Source: Ophioderma brevispina
Lineage: Eukaryota; Echinodermata; Ophiuroidea; Amphilepidida; Ophiodermatidae
Assembly: GCA_023653785.1 (NCBI GenBank)
Contig: JAMKCH010005357.1
Coordinates: forward strand, 1-64,000
Reading direction: 5' to 3'
DNA length: 64,000 bases
Below, piece after piece: positions 21,880 through 33,990 of this stretch (position 1 is the first letter of the stretch; each line of letters opens with the position of its first letter). The notes under the pieces were generated by a model. That model did no database searches, was not told where the DNA came from, and saw only the letters and a program-made list of their open reading frames with translations. Both the position numbers and the translations under genes were made by a program.

Positions 21880-22840
21880 TCCTGCTCCATTCTGGGGAGA
21901 TTGACCTGTTGCTCTTGGACGGCTGGTTCTTTTGATTGGAGTCCTGACTACGAAAAGTCTGCGGGAGATGCAGCCGCTGCTGTGCTGAAGGGGGCCCCCT
22001 TGGCTAGCGGCGCAGCCTTATCTCCTTCTGGCATCGCTGGATGCCTAGGCCTTCGTGTTAAGAATCCTCCTCGTGTAGGCGCTGAACTGTACCCGAAGAG
22101 GTCGGGTCCTGTAGGCGTCTCCAGAACTGCCGCGGGCTCAGGAGGTTGAGGGCGTAGGGCGCCACTCACTTTCCCAAGTAGGAGAGTTACTGCGATAGCA
22201 GCAGCATGTTCACCGGTGCCAGACAGCTAGGGCCCCGAGTGTATAAGGGAACGTTGCTTGTCCATGCACTCAGCTGCAAACTGACAGGGTCTAGCCATTC
22301 GTTCATCAGGTGGGCGAAGTGAGGAAGATGCGTTCAATAGTCGTATACCCAGCCAGGCCCAGGGTTTCAGGGCGCACAATTCGGGTACTCTTTCTGGTCC
22401 CATTTGGAGGCCCGAGAGGACGTTCCGTACGTTGATTGTCCAGGTGAGCGTGTTTGCACACAGAAGAGCTTTCTGAAGGGAGATAAGAGTGGTAGTTACG
22501 GCGCGCTTCTCTGGCTTGTTACACCTGAAGCTAGCTTCTCCCCGCTCGTCAATCTCTGGTGAAGGGTCAGGCCACTGGATGGGTGACCCTATCTAGCACA
22601 ACTGATAAAAAGGAAGAGCCGCCACTGAGGGCTTTAGTATCATGGTGAACGACTCCTAGCTGTCGGATCTTCTCAAGGTGGAGGATCCTTTCTACCTCCG
22701 CGACTCCGGCCTTGATGGTTCCTCTGTGAGGTTCCTCTTGCCTTGATCGGTTAAGTACGGTGGTTCGAGGAGGGAGGCGTGCGTGATTGAACGCCGCAGA
22801 ATTCCTGTCCCAATGGCCGTCCATGAAACCCACTCGTGGT
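21880..22840 (-). pseudogene. DIRS-like copy A: gag C-terminal part
   Basis: Minus-strand gag remnant, the nucleic-acid-binding structural protein of the element. The best landmark is TGPDLFGYSSAP at 22080-22115, matching the LFG motif near the end of DIRS gag proteins; copy B has NDLFGGSA. Upstream, on the right, are FLSVVLDRVTHPV (22570-22620) and FAAECMDKQRSLIHSG with HAAAIAVTLLLGK, corresponding to the helical region. Downstream there is an Ala-rich APFSTAAAASPADFS, then a Gln/Asn/Ser-rich tail near 21920. Multiple frameshifts. No initiation codon can be chosen, because the N-terminal side merges into the minisatellite. Confidence 0.7.
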
Positions 22841-22939
22841 GTAAAAACTCAAGTTCAGGAAACCTTGCCTGACCAGAAGTGTCATGCGGACGGCGCCTGT
22901 GGTGGATTCTAACTGCGTCCTCGCTGGCTGCCATTGGTC

Positions 22940-25030
22940 GGTGGTGCCAGGAAGGTCCCGGAAGCGATGTCGCGGTCGCCAGGCGGTCGCGGCTGTCCCC
23001 CGGCAGTCACGGCTGGGTCCGGGAAGTCCGCGGCTTGGGTCACGGGGTGATTCACCGGCGGTGGTATCGGCTATAACGTAGGTCTTGGAGGACAAGTCGT
23101 AATATCCTTGCGGCGCGGCGGCCAGGCTCAAGAAGCGGCTCCTCCGGATAATCGGAAGGTAGCTCTATTACCAGGGCTACTAGAACGGCAGCTGGAGATC
23201 CAATGGTGATCGGGTGCGAGGACGGCGCTTGCGGTGATCGTGGCTGCGCTGACGGCTCTTCGGTGATCCGGCGCTTGCGGTGATCCCGGCGCCCGGTGAT
23301 ACCGGCGCCTTCGTGATTCACGGCGCCTTCGAGTGATCCGGCGTGCGGTGATCACGGCGCTTGCGGTGATCACGGGGCACTTGCGTGATTCCGGCGCCTG
23401 CGGTGAGTCCGGCGCTTGCGGTGATTCGTGGCCTCGCGGTGGTGTTGCCGCGGAAAGAGGGTGTACACAAATCAAGTACCCCGTGAAAACGGGAAGGCCG
23501 GGCCGTAATAACGGTAGTGGGGGCCCGATGACGGGGAAAGACCGATATCCGTTTCTGAGTATCCCCGTGAACGGTAAGGGCCGGCCGTAATAACGGTGTT
23601 GGGGCCCCCGTGGAGGCGGAACAATATCCGGCGGTGGAGATCGGTAGCTAGGCGGCTGGTCTGCGGTGATACCGGCGGCAGTTCCGGTCGGCGATTAAGG
23701 CTCCTGAACGGATCTTGCAGTGATCCCGCGGCGGGTAACGGCTATCCGAACCGTATGCGGTTATCCCGTCGGCGGTTCCGGCACCCGGAACGGCTCTTGC
23801 GGTGATCCACGGCTGCCGGACCGGTGCTTGCGGTGATCCCGGCGCTGCGGTGATTCCGGTACTTGCGGTGATCACGGAAGCTTCAGTGGTGTTGCCGCTG
23901 GAAGAGGTGTCACCATATCTAAGTAGCCCCGTGAACGGTAAGGCCCGGCCGTAATAACGGTAGTGGGGCCCCCGATGACGGGAGGACAGTTATCCGTTTA
24001 TCCTAAAGTATCCCCGTGAACGTACGGCCTGAGCCGTAATAAAGGAGTGGGGCCCCCCGGGACGGGGAGACCACATATCGGCGGCTGAGGGTCGGTAGCT
24101 CAGGCGGACTGGCCTGCGTGATACGGCGGCAGTTCCGGCAGGCGATTAACGGCCCCCGGAACGGCTCTTGCGGTGATCACGATCGGCGGTCACGGATCCC
24201 CGCAAAGGTCGGGTCCGGTGTTCCCGTCGGCGGTTCCGGACCCGGAACGGATCTTGCGGTGATCCCGACGGCTGACCGGAACGTGCTGCGGTGATGATCC
24301 CGGCGCCTGCGGGGAGCCCGGCGCCTGCGGTGATTCCGGTGCTTGCGGGGATCAGGCAGTTCGGTGGTGTTGACGCTGGCACGAGGTGGCACAAATCTAA
24401 GTATCCCCGTGAACGGTAAGGCCCGGCCGTAATAACGGTAGTGGGGCCACCGATGACGGGAAGACCGATATCGGTTCTACGTACCCCGTTGAACGGTAAG
24501 GCCTGGCCGTAATAACGGAGTGGGGCCCCGATGAAGGGGAGACCAATATAGGCGGTGGAGGGTCAGTAGATCGGCGGCTGGTCATGCGGTGATCCGAGGC
24601 ATTTCCGGGTTCGGAGATTCGGCTCCCGGCACGGCTCTTGCGGTGATCCCGAACGGCGGTCACGGCTACCGAACGGCTCTTGCGGTGATACCGTGGCAGT
24701 TCCGGCTCCAGGAACGGCTCTTGCGGTGAATCCCGACAGCTGCCACGGCTTTCCGGAAACACTTTTGAGGTTTGATACCGGCGGCGGCTCGGATTCAGGA
24801 ACGGCCTTGCGGTGATCCCGTTGGCGGCTCCGGCTCCCGGAACACGCTTTGCGGGTGATCCCGACGGCTTCCGGAACGGCTCTTGAGGTGATATTGGGGC
24901 GCGGGAGCGGTCACGGCTCCTACGAGCGGCTCCTGAGGTGATCTGGGCGGCCGGTCATCGGCTTCCCGAACAGGCCTCCGCGTTGACAACGGTATTCCAA
25001 CGGTGGAGGCGGGGTACTAGGTGGGGGGGG
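22940..25030. repeat. GC-rich higher-order minisatellite
   Basis: Short units are nested in a longer repeat. The short units centre on TGCGGTGATCCCGGCGCC (18 bp) at 23210-23440 and 23830-23880, with ~42-bp variants containing AACGGCTCTTGCGGTGATCC at 24610-24930. The longer unit is about 450-480 bp: GGTGGTGTTGCCGC..., then an 82-bp doublet, then GTGGAG..GGTCGGTAG, then short units. It starts near 23437, 23888 and 24366. On the minus strand one frame of the 18-bp unit reads RRRRDH and of the 42-bp unit RDHRKSRS. By position it corresponds to the Arg/Ser-rich gag region of copy B (31450-31540). It is CpG-dense. Confidence 0.85.
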
Positions 25031-25200
25031 GCGGTGCGGAACTCGGCCGGGCGGCGGTGAGCGGTTAGGAAGCCGGAAACCTCGGATACGGTACACTACG
25101 GTTGAATGGGCTCCTTCTCGGTCTCTGAGTCAAAATCCATGTCTTATCTGGGAAAGACAAAAAGAGAGAGAACTCAAGTGCGTTTAGGAACTTTAAGGAC
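25031..25200. other. GC-rich transition, nothing recognised
   Basis: G-rich patch at 25022-25060 followed by a return to mixed composition; no motif. Confidence 0.4.
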
Positions 25201-25299
25201 TAACGGGAGATCTCTTCTAAGTACAACTAGCCTAGCATGCAGTTGAGTCCATCCTAGCCCAAACAACCGAGATGAACCGGTAATACCCGACAATATGCG

Positions 25300-26370
25300 A
25301 AAAAATCCCGTTGAACTAACTCCCATAGAAAAAGCATGTACTTCCGGTTTCGGGGATGTTGAAAAATATGGAATGAAATTGTTATATCGAACCCCCGAGT
25401 CTAGTTCGGAACCAAACGAGGTTAAGCGGTAAAATTTGGTCGGTAAAAAATCCAAAATTCCCCATAACGGTAAGGCCCGGCCGTGAATAACGGTAGTGGA
25501 GCCCCGCAAACGGGGAAACCCGAGGGAAACGCGGTTAGGCATAAAACTCCCATAGAAAAGCGTACTTTGGCACAAATCCAAAATCTGTCAACCTTGCGAG
25601 GGATGGACTTCATTTTTTCAATTGTCTTTCTTCCAGTCAGGAATGAAGACACCTGAAGTATATTATATGAATAACCCAAGCCAAGTCTTCGCCAAAAACA
25701 TAAAATATATGACCACGATCAAGCAAGTTGCCATGGCAACGCATTTATGGTACGAGGGACGGAATTTGTCCGTCCATCGCAAAATTTTCATTCATCTACC
25801 TACATCGCCTGCTGTAATTTTAACTTCAGTATACCGCATGATTAGCCACCAATTATTCCATTAATAAAAGGAAAAATATTGCTTAACCTATTCAAGTTGG
25901 ATATGGGCAACTCAAGGGTTAAACCGCGAGGGACGGAAATTTTGCGATCCGTCCTCGCGCTAACATATGCATAGCTATAGCAACATGTCCATTGTGGCCT
26001 GGCCATGGCCCCCTGCAATTCAAAGTGCATTGTCAGTTCATTCCTCAAACCCACTCAAAGTGTCCAACTACCAACAGGAAGTTGGGACAATTGAAAAGTC
26101 ACTCAAATTCCGTACCTCGCAAAAACGGTATTTTGGATTTGGCCACTCCGGTTTCGGGTAATGTTGAAATAGAACGAAAACTCCCTTACTGCCGTAATCG
26201 CACCGCATAGGTTTCGTTCAGAACAAATGAGAATACGCGGTAAAAATTCAGCCGCTAAAATTTCCCAAAAGGCCGCTGGAAAAAGAGTCACCAGTCTAAG
26301 TAATCCCGTGAACGGTAAGGCCAGCCGAATAACGGTGAGGGGCCCGGAGATGGGAAGACAATAAACTGAC
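25300..26370 (+). repeat. Two-copy ~800-bp repeat carrying single 82-bp units
   Basis: A block CCGGTTTCGGGGATGTTGAA near 25345 is matched by CCGGTTTCGGGTAATGTTGA near 26149. Both continue through a GTTCGGAACCAAA / GTTCAGAACAAAT stretch and a GCGGTAAAATT block to an 82-bp unit (near 25462 and 26302). Between them, GACGGAATTTGTCCGTCC near 25758 and GACGGAAATTTTGCGATCCG near 25932 form an imperfect inverted pair. It appears to be an older, less GC-rich extension of the minisatellite domain. Confidence 0.6.
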
Positions 26371-26689
26371 CCGCAGACCCCCCGTAAGGTTTTTTTTTGT
26401 TTCCCAGGAGGCAACGGGTGGGGGCTCAAAACCCGCCCCGGTGCCACAGGAAGCAGAGGGCGTACCATGCCGCCGAAAGTGGAGGTCATGAACTTTGACC
26501 AGATGGCCCGACTATACCTTTTAATGCGCTGTAACGGTACCTTACCGGTCGGAATAGCGGGTGAAAGTTGACGCGAAAAAATCAAAGTAGCGGTGAAAAA
26601 AGCGAGATATAAAATACTTGAAACCATCTAGACACGAATAAGGCTCCCAAACTCACGCGCTAGATGAATGTGAGAATTACTCGAAGGGG
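26371..26689. other. Boundary segment, nothing recognised
   Basis: Lies between the last 82-bp unit and the LINE. The 174-codon minus-strand frame across 26103-26627 runs through the repeat and matches no protein I know. Confidence 0.45.
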
Positions 26690-29600
26690 TCTACCCGAGG
26701 AAGACACTTGTACCACAATGTGAATAGCGTTTTCCATCTTTACCGCGGAAAGTCCACCACTGGACTAACCTAATCCGACGCAGTTTGGCAACAAACTGGG
26801 AGGCATAAAAGTAGCAAACACGAAACCAGATAAGACGTTGGATGAGTACACAATATCATTTAAGTATAACTCAACAATAAAGGACCTAAAATTGAGCCTT
26901 TGAGAGCCCACAAGCACTACTTTAAATTATCGGATTACGTTGATTATATGAAACAAATTGGGATCTGTTATTAGGATCGTTCCGAACATCGAAGGCATTC
27001 CTCGGAACACCATAGTGAGCCCAGTTTCAATTAAAATATCGTGATTAATGGTATCGAACGCCTTCGAGAGGTCCAGAAAGGTACAAAGTGGATATTTTTT
27101 TGTCAAATCCATCACAATTTTATTATAGGTTTCAAGTATGGCCATAAATGATGAATGATTTGGTCTGAATCCAAATTGTGAATTATGCAACAAATTATGG
27201 TTGGAAATAAAATTATAAAATCTTTTGTTGATAATGCGTTCCAAAATTTTTAGAGAAAAAAGGTAGGACTGGAAATAGGTCTGTAAAGTAGTGTCAAGAG
27301 GTATCGCCATTGTTTAAATATCGGAATAACTTGCAATTTTAATTGATGAGGGACAAATCCAGAAGTCAATGATTAAATTAAAAATATGAGAGAGAGAAAA
27401 ATGAAATCAAGGGACAAACAGATTGATTACATCAGTTTTAAATCATCAAATCCGCTACTAGTGCCAGATTTGAGGGACTTACAAATATTCATTATTGCTT
27501 AGCATCAGTAGGCGATAGAAAAAAATTATGGATTTGGTGGGGAAGCGTATATTATTAAGATATTCATTAGCAATAACAAATGTGGTGCGATCTATTCGCA
27601 GTTTGGGCCAACGTTGACAAAATAGGAAAATGATTAGCAATAGTACAAGGGTCGAAGTTCGTTCCTTATTATATTAAAGGTAGACGGTAGGTTAGCAATG
27701 TTATTACGACCAAGGTATTATTCAAAATAGACCAAGTTTAAGCATTGAATTGGTTTACAGATTTTTACAGCTTATGTGAGAAAGTAATTCCTTTTGGAAG
27801 CTCTCCTAATAGTTGTCAGTCGGTTACGGTAGGTTTAAATCTAAGTTGCCTGATTTGTGCAGTTGGATTACAGGACATACTTTCTGTAGAGTTCTCTTTA
27901 CGATTGTATAGAGCTACGTTAAAGAGGACGTAATCCAGGTTTACACAGGAATTTTCTTCCTGCGTATTAGGTGTGAAACAACACAATTAACGGGCAATAG
28001 GTATATAAATCGCGGTAAACTTATGCATAACTCATTGTACACGTAGGATAACAGGAATTAATATTAAAACAAAATCCCAGTCGGTGAATAATAATATGAT
28101 ATAGAAATATTAATCTACAGTGGTGAGTCACAGAAAAGTTACATACCAATGAGGGATTTTTATGAAGAAACATTAAGGAATTTATCCCCAATTAATTCAT
28201 GTGTTAGATAGTCTGTTTAATCAGCTTTCAAAATAATTTAATTTTTAAAAGCGTGGCCATTCAAAGGCTAGGTTATTTTTGTGATGGTATCCATTTTCTG
28301 ACCCGAGCAAATGCACACTGACTGTACGCAAGAGACTCTTACTACTCATTACTACGCAGCTTGAGGGTTTCAAAATAAATTAACTGGGTGGATTCTTTGG
28401 CGCCGTATTCAAATGCTACGCAGGACATGTGTTTGAAAATAATGTAGAAACTTAAGATTTAATGAATTAACAGGATATATTTAAAATGAAATTCTAATGC
28501 TTTTTCTGTTATCCATCCGTAAATTTGAAAATTTTACTACGTGGGAATCAAGCAAGTAAAAGATGCTGCAAATTTACTTCAAATCTAAATATTGATTTCA
28601 TTAAATATTATTTTGATATTTGGTTTATTTTTATCATGTCTGACCACCCAACGATTAACCGAGACATTTTCATTTTGGGGAGGGGACCAGGCGTGGCACC
28701 CATTAACTTTTGGGGGCCTCAATAAAAACATTTTGCAAAAGTGAACACGTTAATAGTCAATACATAAATTATTACTTTTACTGATCTCTATTGGGGCCAG
28801 GAGGGGGCAAGATTTTGAGTGCGGATCCCACCCTTACCCTCCCCCTCCCAGGCCCTCATCCACAGACAGGTTAAGTCTTGGTGTTCACTGACATTTATTC
28901 CAAATGTTTATAAGGAGGATATTGCTGAAATTACCAAAGCTGAACATAAATAAGAGTTGTACTCTTTGGTTACTTGCGTGGAACTTGTTCGGTCTTTCCA
29001 TGGGTACTTTCAATCTGCAGCCTGTAACTTTCGAACGCGTGAATCAATTTTAATGCTGTTATTTTTTATAGAGTGCCTAACAAAAGAGAGAATGTACTTA
29101 TTCAAAAAGAAAATATTGAATAGCACAGAGGGTTTTCCATGGAAAAATCGCTCAAGTTGTTGTGACTTTTTTTGACTCACCCCGTAAATGGTTGAATATC
29201 GAGATGTTGCACAATGATTAGGTCGGTTATATTTTATAAGGGCTGATGTAGTAACCTGAAAAACGGGATAATGGTCTGTGATGTCACAACAAAATGCGTG
29301 ATTGAATTTAATGCATTAATACATTCGTAAATATGTGTCAGCCAAAGAAAATGAGGGGGTAATTCTGTTGGTCTGTCAATTCAATGATACATACTATGTT
29401 ATGAAATACATTTAAGAAATCATTACTTATATCGATTCGATGTTATCGTGCCAAAAGCAAATCCAAAATTAAAATCACCGAAATATATAAAACCTGTTTA
29501 TTTCGTTGGATAATTTATTAAGGCACGGTTCTAAATTGTGAGAAATTAAATGGGTATTAGTCCGGTGTGCACGGTAATATTACCATATTAGATTTTTATT

Positions 29601-29725
29601 AACCATCGTAAGATTCAATAAATACAGATTCTGAATGATCATTACTTCAGTCGAGTGAATCGAAAGTTTGAGGTCGTCCTTAACACGATATGAAATAGGA
29701 TTTGTAGATAATAGCAGAACCCCCG
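26690..29725 (-). pseudogene. LINE (endonuclease + RT), truncated at both ends
   Basis: Minus-strand non-LTR retrotransposon of the Jockey/CR1-like type. At the right edge GAGVLLLSTNPISYRVKDDL begins in mid-endonuclease. NKLSNEINRFYIF follows, then a broken GDFN motif near 29465, where GDFNFGF is expected but the Gly is not readable. Near 27420-27490 are SLKSGTSSGFDDLKTDVINL and PLSHIFN-like residues. The 127-codon frame at 26927-27310 holds the RT blocks SKILERIINKR-like, HNSQFGFRPNHSS and FLDLSKAFDTINHDIL, which is motif A with catalytic Asp. Beyond a frame change, GSILGPLL and YLNDIVYSSNVLS (about 26860-26915) lead to a decayed FADD box. The 5' part of the endonuclease and everything after the RT palm are absent. 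It appears inserted into DIRS-like copy B. Confidence 0.9.
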
Positions 29726-32700
29726 CTCCTTCTACCAGTCGAGGGGCTTGGAACCTTTTCTGCAGCTTTAACACGTTTTTCATCCAGAGAGGCTAAGCAG
29801 GCACTTCCTCCAAAGAGATCGTTTCCTCTTCGGAGCATTCAAGAGAACTCTTTGGGCGTGAAATTCAAGGCATCAACAGGCATTCGTCTCCTAAGAGCCA
29901 CTAGTTTGATAGGCAATCTGGTAAAAAGCTCTGCAGTACGTGATGAAATCTCTGGCATAGTAAAAAGACATCTCTCAATGGCTTCGGAGGGTAGCTCCAC
30001 ATTAGCTCAACATCCATTCATGAAATGACTTAGAGACAAGAAGGTAAAAACATCGATGTTCTCATGCCATATGGGCAATTTGTTCCAAATGACAAATCAG
30101 CTCATTGCCCTCATTCCAAGAATTCTACCCTATGACGGGTTGCCTTATGTTACTTAGTAGAACCGCCCTTAACACCGGCGGGTGGACATGGTCTGGGCTT
30201 ACATAAGGTTTCTCATCAGACTTCATCTTTTCCAGCATGGTCTGGGAACATTGGAACTGAAAAGAAACTTTTACCCTACACCCACTAAGCGAAAGACTCG
30301 GGAATCCATCTGAGAAGGGGAGTCTTCTTTGATAATCGGTCCATATAGACTTCAGAACTTTATCAATAGTCTGTCTTAAACGGCAGTAACAGAGAATGAA
30401 GGCTTTCAATACTGTTTCTTGTGATGTTTAGCAGTTAATCCAAGGTCCAAAGACTTTGTAGAGTAGAATCACACTTCAAACCTTATGTAACAAACAGCCG
30501 CCAAGAAAGTCAAAGTAACATTAGGAGATAGGTAATGTAGATCTTCAAAATCCCCGTCAAGAAACGGACAAACCATCAGATAAGGAGCTCCATAAATTGG
30601 GAAATCTCTCTCAGTTTCGTATCCTCACTCAAACAGAATTTACCAAAACTTCACCAGTGGCGCTCTAGCTGGAATGCCTTGACTAGATGGCAGTGATGGA
30701 GTAGCATCAGCCAAGATTGGATGAGTAGTCTCAGCCTGACATTCTCAAAAAATATCAGATCATCAACTTGACTGCATTACGAGAAGGAGCTGGCACCATG
30801 TAGGCTCATTTGTTCTGGTGAATCATTTTAAAGAATCATAAGAAGTAAGAACCACTTCCAGATACTCATAAGTAGGTGGCACCTTATCCTTAACGTCAAT
30901 CATTACACCATAATGTTCGATCGACTCATAACCTGGGAAGCAGACAGGTCATACACGAACAAATGATTTCTAACTCTATCTTAGAGTAATCAACATCATC
31001 TCTTCTTAATAACCTCTATCGTTTTCAAATTAGATCTCTTGCTAGAAGAATCACCATAGAGGCAATGTCACCGTGTCAGAAGAAGAACGCCTCCGTCTAA
31101 GTTCAGAGCGGTTGAGGAGAAGTTACTGCTTTCTTATCATCGTAACCAATCTATCTTTGGACTTATAAGATGAAAAGTCATCACTATGTCGTGATCCTGC
31201 AATATATCTTTCCATATTGTACTTGGATCTCCGACGTGAAGAACTATCCGAAAGGGAGAGCCTCTAGATATTTATAATCATGACTAGGCGAATCTGATGT
31301 CTTATCTGCTACTTGTGTGAGACTTTTTAGGCGGAGAGGAGAAAGTATTTTATCCTTAGAGCTACTCTGTCCGGAGAATGTCGATACGATGACGGAATAT
31401 CTTGCCGATGAAGGACCTTCTACGGTCAACAGGAAACTAAATCCACACTCTTTTCCTTGATCGCCGTCTATGGTGACTAACACTGGAAGTCTTACGACTG
31501 GACTGCGAACCTCTGGAAGACGAGCGGCGTCTAGAAGATACAGAAAATGGGACCTAATCCTTTCTTTGGTACTAGAAGAGTATAAGGGAGAAGTAAAACT
31601 CTCTGGAAGCATGACGACGGCTGGATGCATGACTGGCGTAGGTAGATGCAGCGAGTAAGAACGCCTGAAATAGGACGGCGACGGCCGAACGGTAGATCAG
31701 ACGGAAGAACGGCTGAAGTATTAACATCTGAAGAACAATGGTGACGGCCCCGCCTCCTTTAAGAACCAGTTTTGTACGACTAGACTGACGAACGGATGGA
31801 CAGGAAACATACTGTTTACTCTTGGAAATGGTAGAGTAAGAAATTTTTTTTTTTTTTTCCCCCCTCTTTATCATCCACCTCCGCTCAACAAACCTCTAAC
31901 TTTCTTAGGAGACGTGAGGAGAAGCAGTTAGCTCGGACCCGTTGAAAAGAAGAATATCTACACTCCACCTATCACCATACAAAGTCTCATCTTCTCTATA
32001 GCTATTCATGGACCCGTCGGAATTACTAACGGCCAACACGGCGGCCCCTCAAACAAGGACTGAGTCTTATCCACGGGATGGGAAGCACGGCCGTCATAAG
32101 GTGTAGAACTGACTATATTAACTATCACCACTCTCATGAATTACTTCTATATCATCTTCACACAAGGCCACCCAGCCACCAGAAAAACCGCCAGGCTTAC
32201 GGGTACTACCAGTACCACTATCCAATTACTTATCATCACCAATAGGTCGTAACAATGGCCGATGAGCTCCACTGGCTGTTGCCACGGGTGCCGTCTTCAG
32301 TCCTTTATTATACAAATCATCTGTAACACCATGGGTGCCCGTGGACCGTGGCCGTTTATCTTTCACCCCACGGAGATATGCGACAGCCTGACTGCTCAAG
32401 AATTGTGAATCTTCACTGGACTGAGGCAGAATTTTTTACAATTGGAGATACTAAGTCATAGCTGAACTACTCAAGTGTAGAGAACTGTCAATAGGCCGTG
32501 GCTGGATTTCTTTCAACTTGTAGGGAGACGGCACCGCCGGACTACTCAACCGTTGATAATCTTCCAATTCCCTATGAATGGAAGGAGTGGATTGACCAGC
32601 TAATCGTAAGTAATCACTTAATCCACCCGGATTCTCATCAATCAATGGCCCTTTATCTTCATAAGAAGTTGGAGTGGCTTGGCGAACTTGCCCTAGAAAC

Positions 32701-32879
32701 TGGTTGATAGCCTCGGCAGCCACGGTACTTAATATCGCCTGGAGACTTGTAACTATGGTAGAACTTGATTGGTCTTGAAACTGTCTTGGTTGGATGAATA
32801 TGGTCGAACCTTCACCAGCCGAAGATATGGAGGGAGATGCCCTCGCCTTGGCCTTTTGTCTCCTTGTCTTTCTTTCCAT
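29726..32879 (-). pseudogene. DIRS-like copy B: gag
   Basis: Long minus-strand gag remnant. The likely start is MERKTRRQKAKARASPS (Met codon at 32877-32879). An in-frame Met further upstream at 33048-33050 exists, but the sequence before the chosen start is hydrophobic and unlike gag. The N-terminal 142 codons (to 32451) are Ser/Gln/Pro-rich. Near 31453-31540 one frame reads SSRRRSSSRGSQSSRK then HHRRRSRKR, an Arg/Ser-rich basic segment. Near the left end are LFTRLPIKLVALRRRMPVDA, LNFTPKEFS, then NDLFGGSACLASLDEKRVKA with the LFG motif at 29808-29826. Numerous stops and frameshifts. The pol region should follow on the left, but the truncated LINE begins at about 29725 instead. The rest of copy B is probably at 15.6-18.5 kb. 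Confidence 0.78.
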
Positions 32880-33139
32880 ATACACCGAAAAACACAGATG
32901 ACATGGTTGCAACGTGAGGCAATCAACAAGGGCGAAAGAGCAAATATATAAATATAATGCAAGGGAGCAGACACGAGACAGGGACATGTCCCCAACATGC
33001 CCTGGCAGACAAACTGTGGACTTACATAGGGGGGAGCTAAACCTGGCCAATTTAAGGGGGGAAATGGGGAAAAATTATGTATTAAATATCCCTATAAAAA
33101 TTCAACATGTTGCCCCGAACTGAGACACAAAAAAGAGCC

Positions 33140-33310
33140 AGGAATTATGGGTGTACCGATGCCGGCATGGGACCGCTACCAGGCATGGGCGTACCGAAAT
33201 TTTTAATGTGGCATTAGGGGAGTCTCGGGGCTTTTTGAACACAACAAATGCACTAGTTGGATCATTTCGTAATGTATATAACTAGGTATGAAATAGAATA
33301 ATTTCTGCCC
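33140..33310 (-). mobile_element. TIR element (9678-type), fragment
   Basis: Reverse complement matches the left half of the element at 9678-9964. Shared blocks are AAATTTCGGTACGCCCAT, the CCCGAGACTCCCCTAATGCC region and a stretch with TATTCTATTTCATAC. The terminal 25-bp repeats are not recognisable here. Confidence 0.65.
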
Positions 33311-33469
33311 TGAGGATTTGTCCTTGACCATGAATAATTACTATTCGCTGCCCAATAGGTGGCCTTTTTACAAGGCTCTTTTGTGTGATTGGTTACATGT
33401 GATGACCTGTTTTGATTTGTTAATTACCTCCCTTTGTGTTTAAGGGTGATAGAGGATCATAAAGCTAAC
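33311..33469. other. No feature recognised
   Basis: Short AT-rich gap between two dispersed repeats. Confidence 0.4.
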
Positions 33470-33990
33470 GGCCAGATTTTCTTTATTTTCAGATATATGG
33501 TATTTTCATCGGTGTGAATGAAAAATCTGAAATAAAAAATGGGGGTCACCGACTTAGTTTTTGAGGTATGACGTGTTCAAAAATTGCATTTTTCAGGAAA
33601 ATCCGTACAGAGCTCTATGGGAAAATGAGAAAAATACACCATTTTCCTTATAAAAAATAAACTTCTGACGGCCAGATTTTTTATTTTTTAAATTATGTTC
33701 AAGTCATATGCCAGATCTTTAAGGCGCATCAATAAAAAGAGGGGGACACCGACTTAGTTTTCTTGAAATTTGTCAAAATGTACAAAAAAATACACCTTTT
33801 TTCATTTTGGTGCATCGTGGTTAACTGCTGTGGGCGCAGCACTCTTCGCATACCTACGCACCAAAACTAGCGCCAGGTGTACACGCATCATAACCCACCA
33901 AACAGTGATTATGATAGAATTTACGGCATTATGATAGAATTTACGGCATATGGCAGTTTTATCAAGAAAACATTCGACACACATATATTT
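33470..33990 (+). repeat. Dispersed repeat R3, copy 1, with internal duplication
   Basis: The right half (about 33700-33990) matches 40370-40640. Shared blocks include TATGCCAGATCTTTAAGG, GACTTAGTTTTCT, CTGCTGTGGGCGCAGCAC, CACCAAACAGTGAT and TTTATCAAGAAAACATT. Within copy 1, GGCCAGATTTT and CACCGACTTAGTTTT each occur twice about 195 bp apart. A 20-nt block containing ATGATAGAATTTACGGC is directly repeated at 33907-33947. Confidence 0.75.

Noticed and set aside
23200..25000. Regular repeats that could be mistaken for a CRISPR array
   Set aside because: Units are adjacent variants without unique spacers, in an animal-type genome and overlapping a retroelement.
18540..26640. GC-rich block as bacterial contamination
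   Set aside because: It encodes DIRS-type RT, RNase H and tyrosine recombinase on the minus strand and joins similar eukaryotic elements; no bacterial genes.
32451..33050. 199-codon frame as an intact host gene
   Set aside because: From the Met at 32877-32879 it continues into Ser/Arg-rich and LFG-containing gag sequence; read as the N-terminus of DIRS-like copy B gag.
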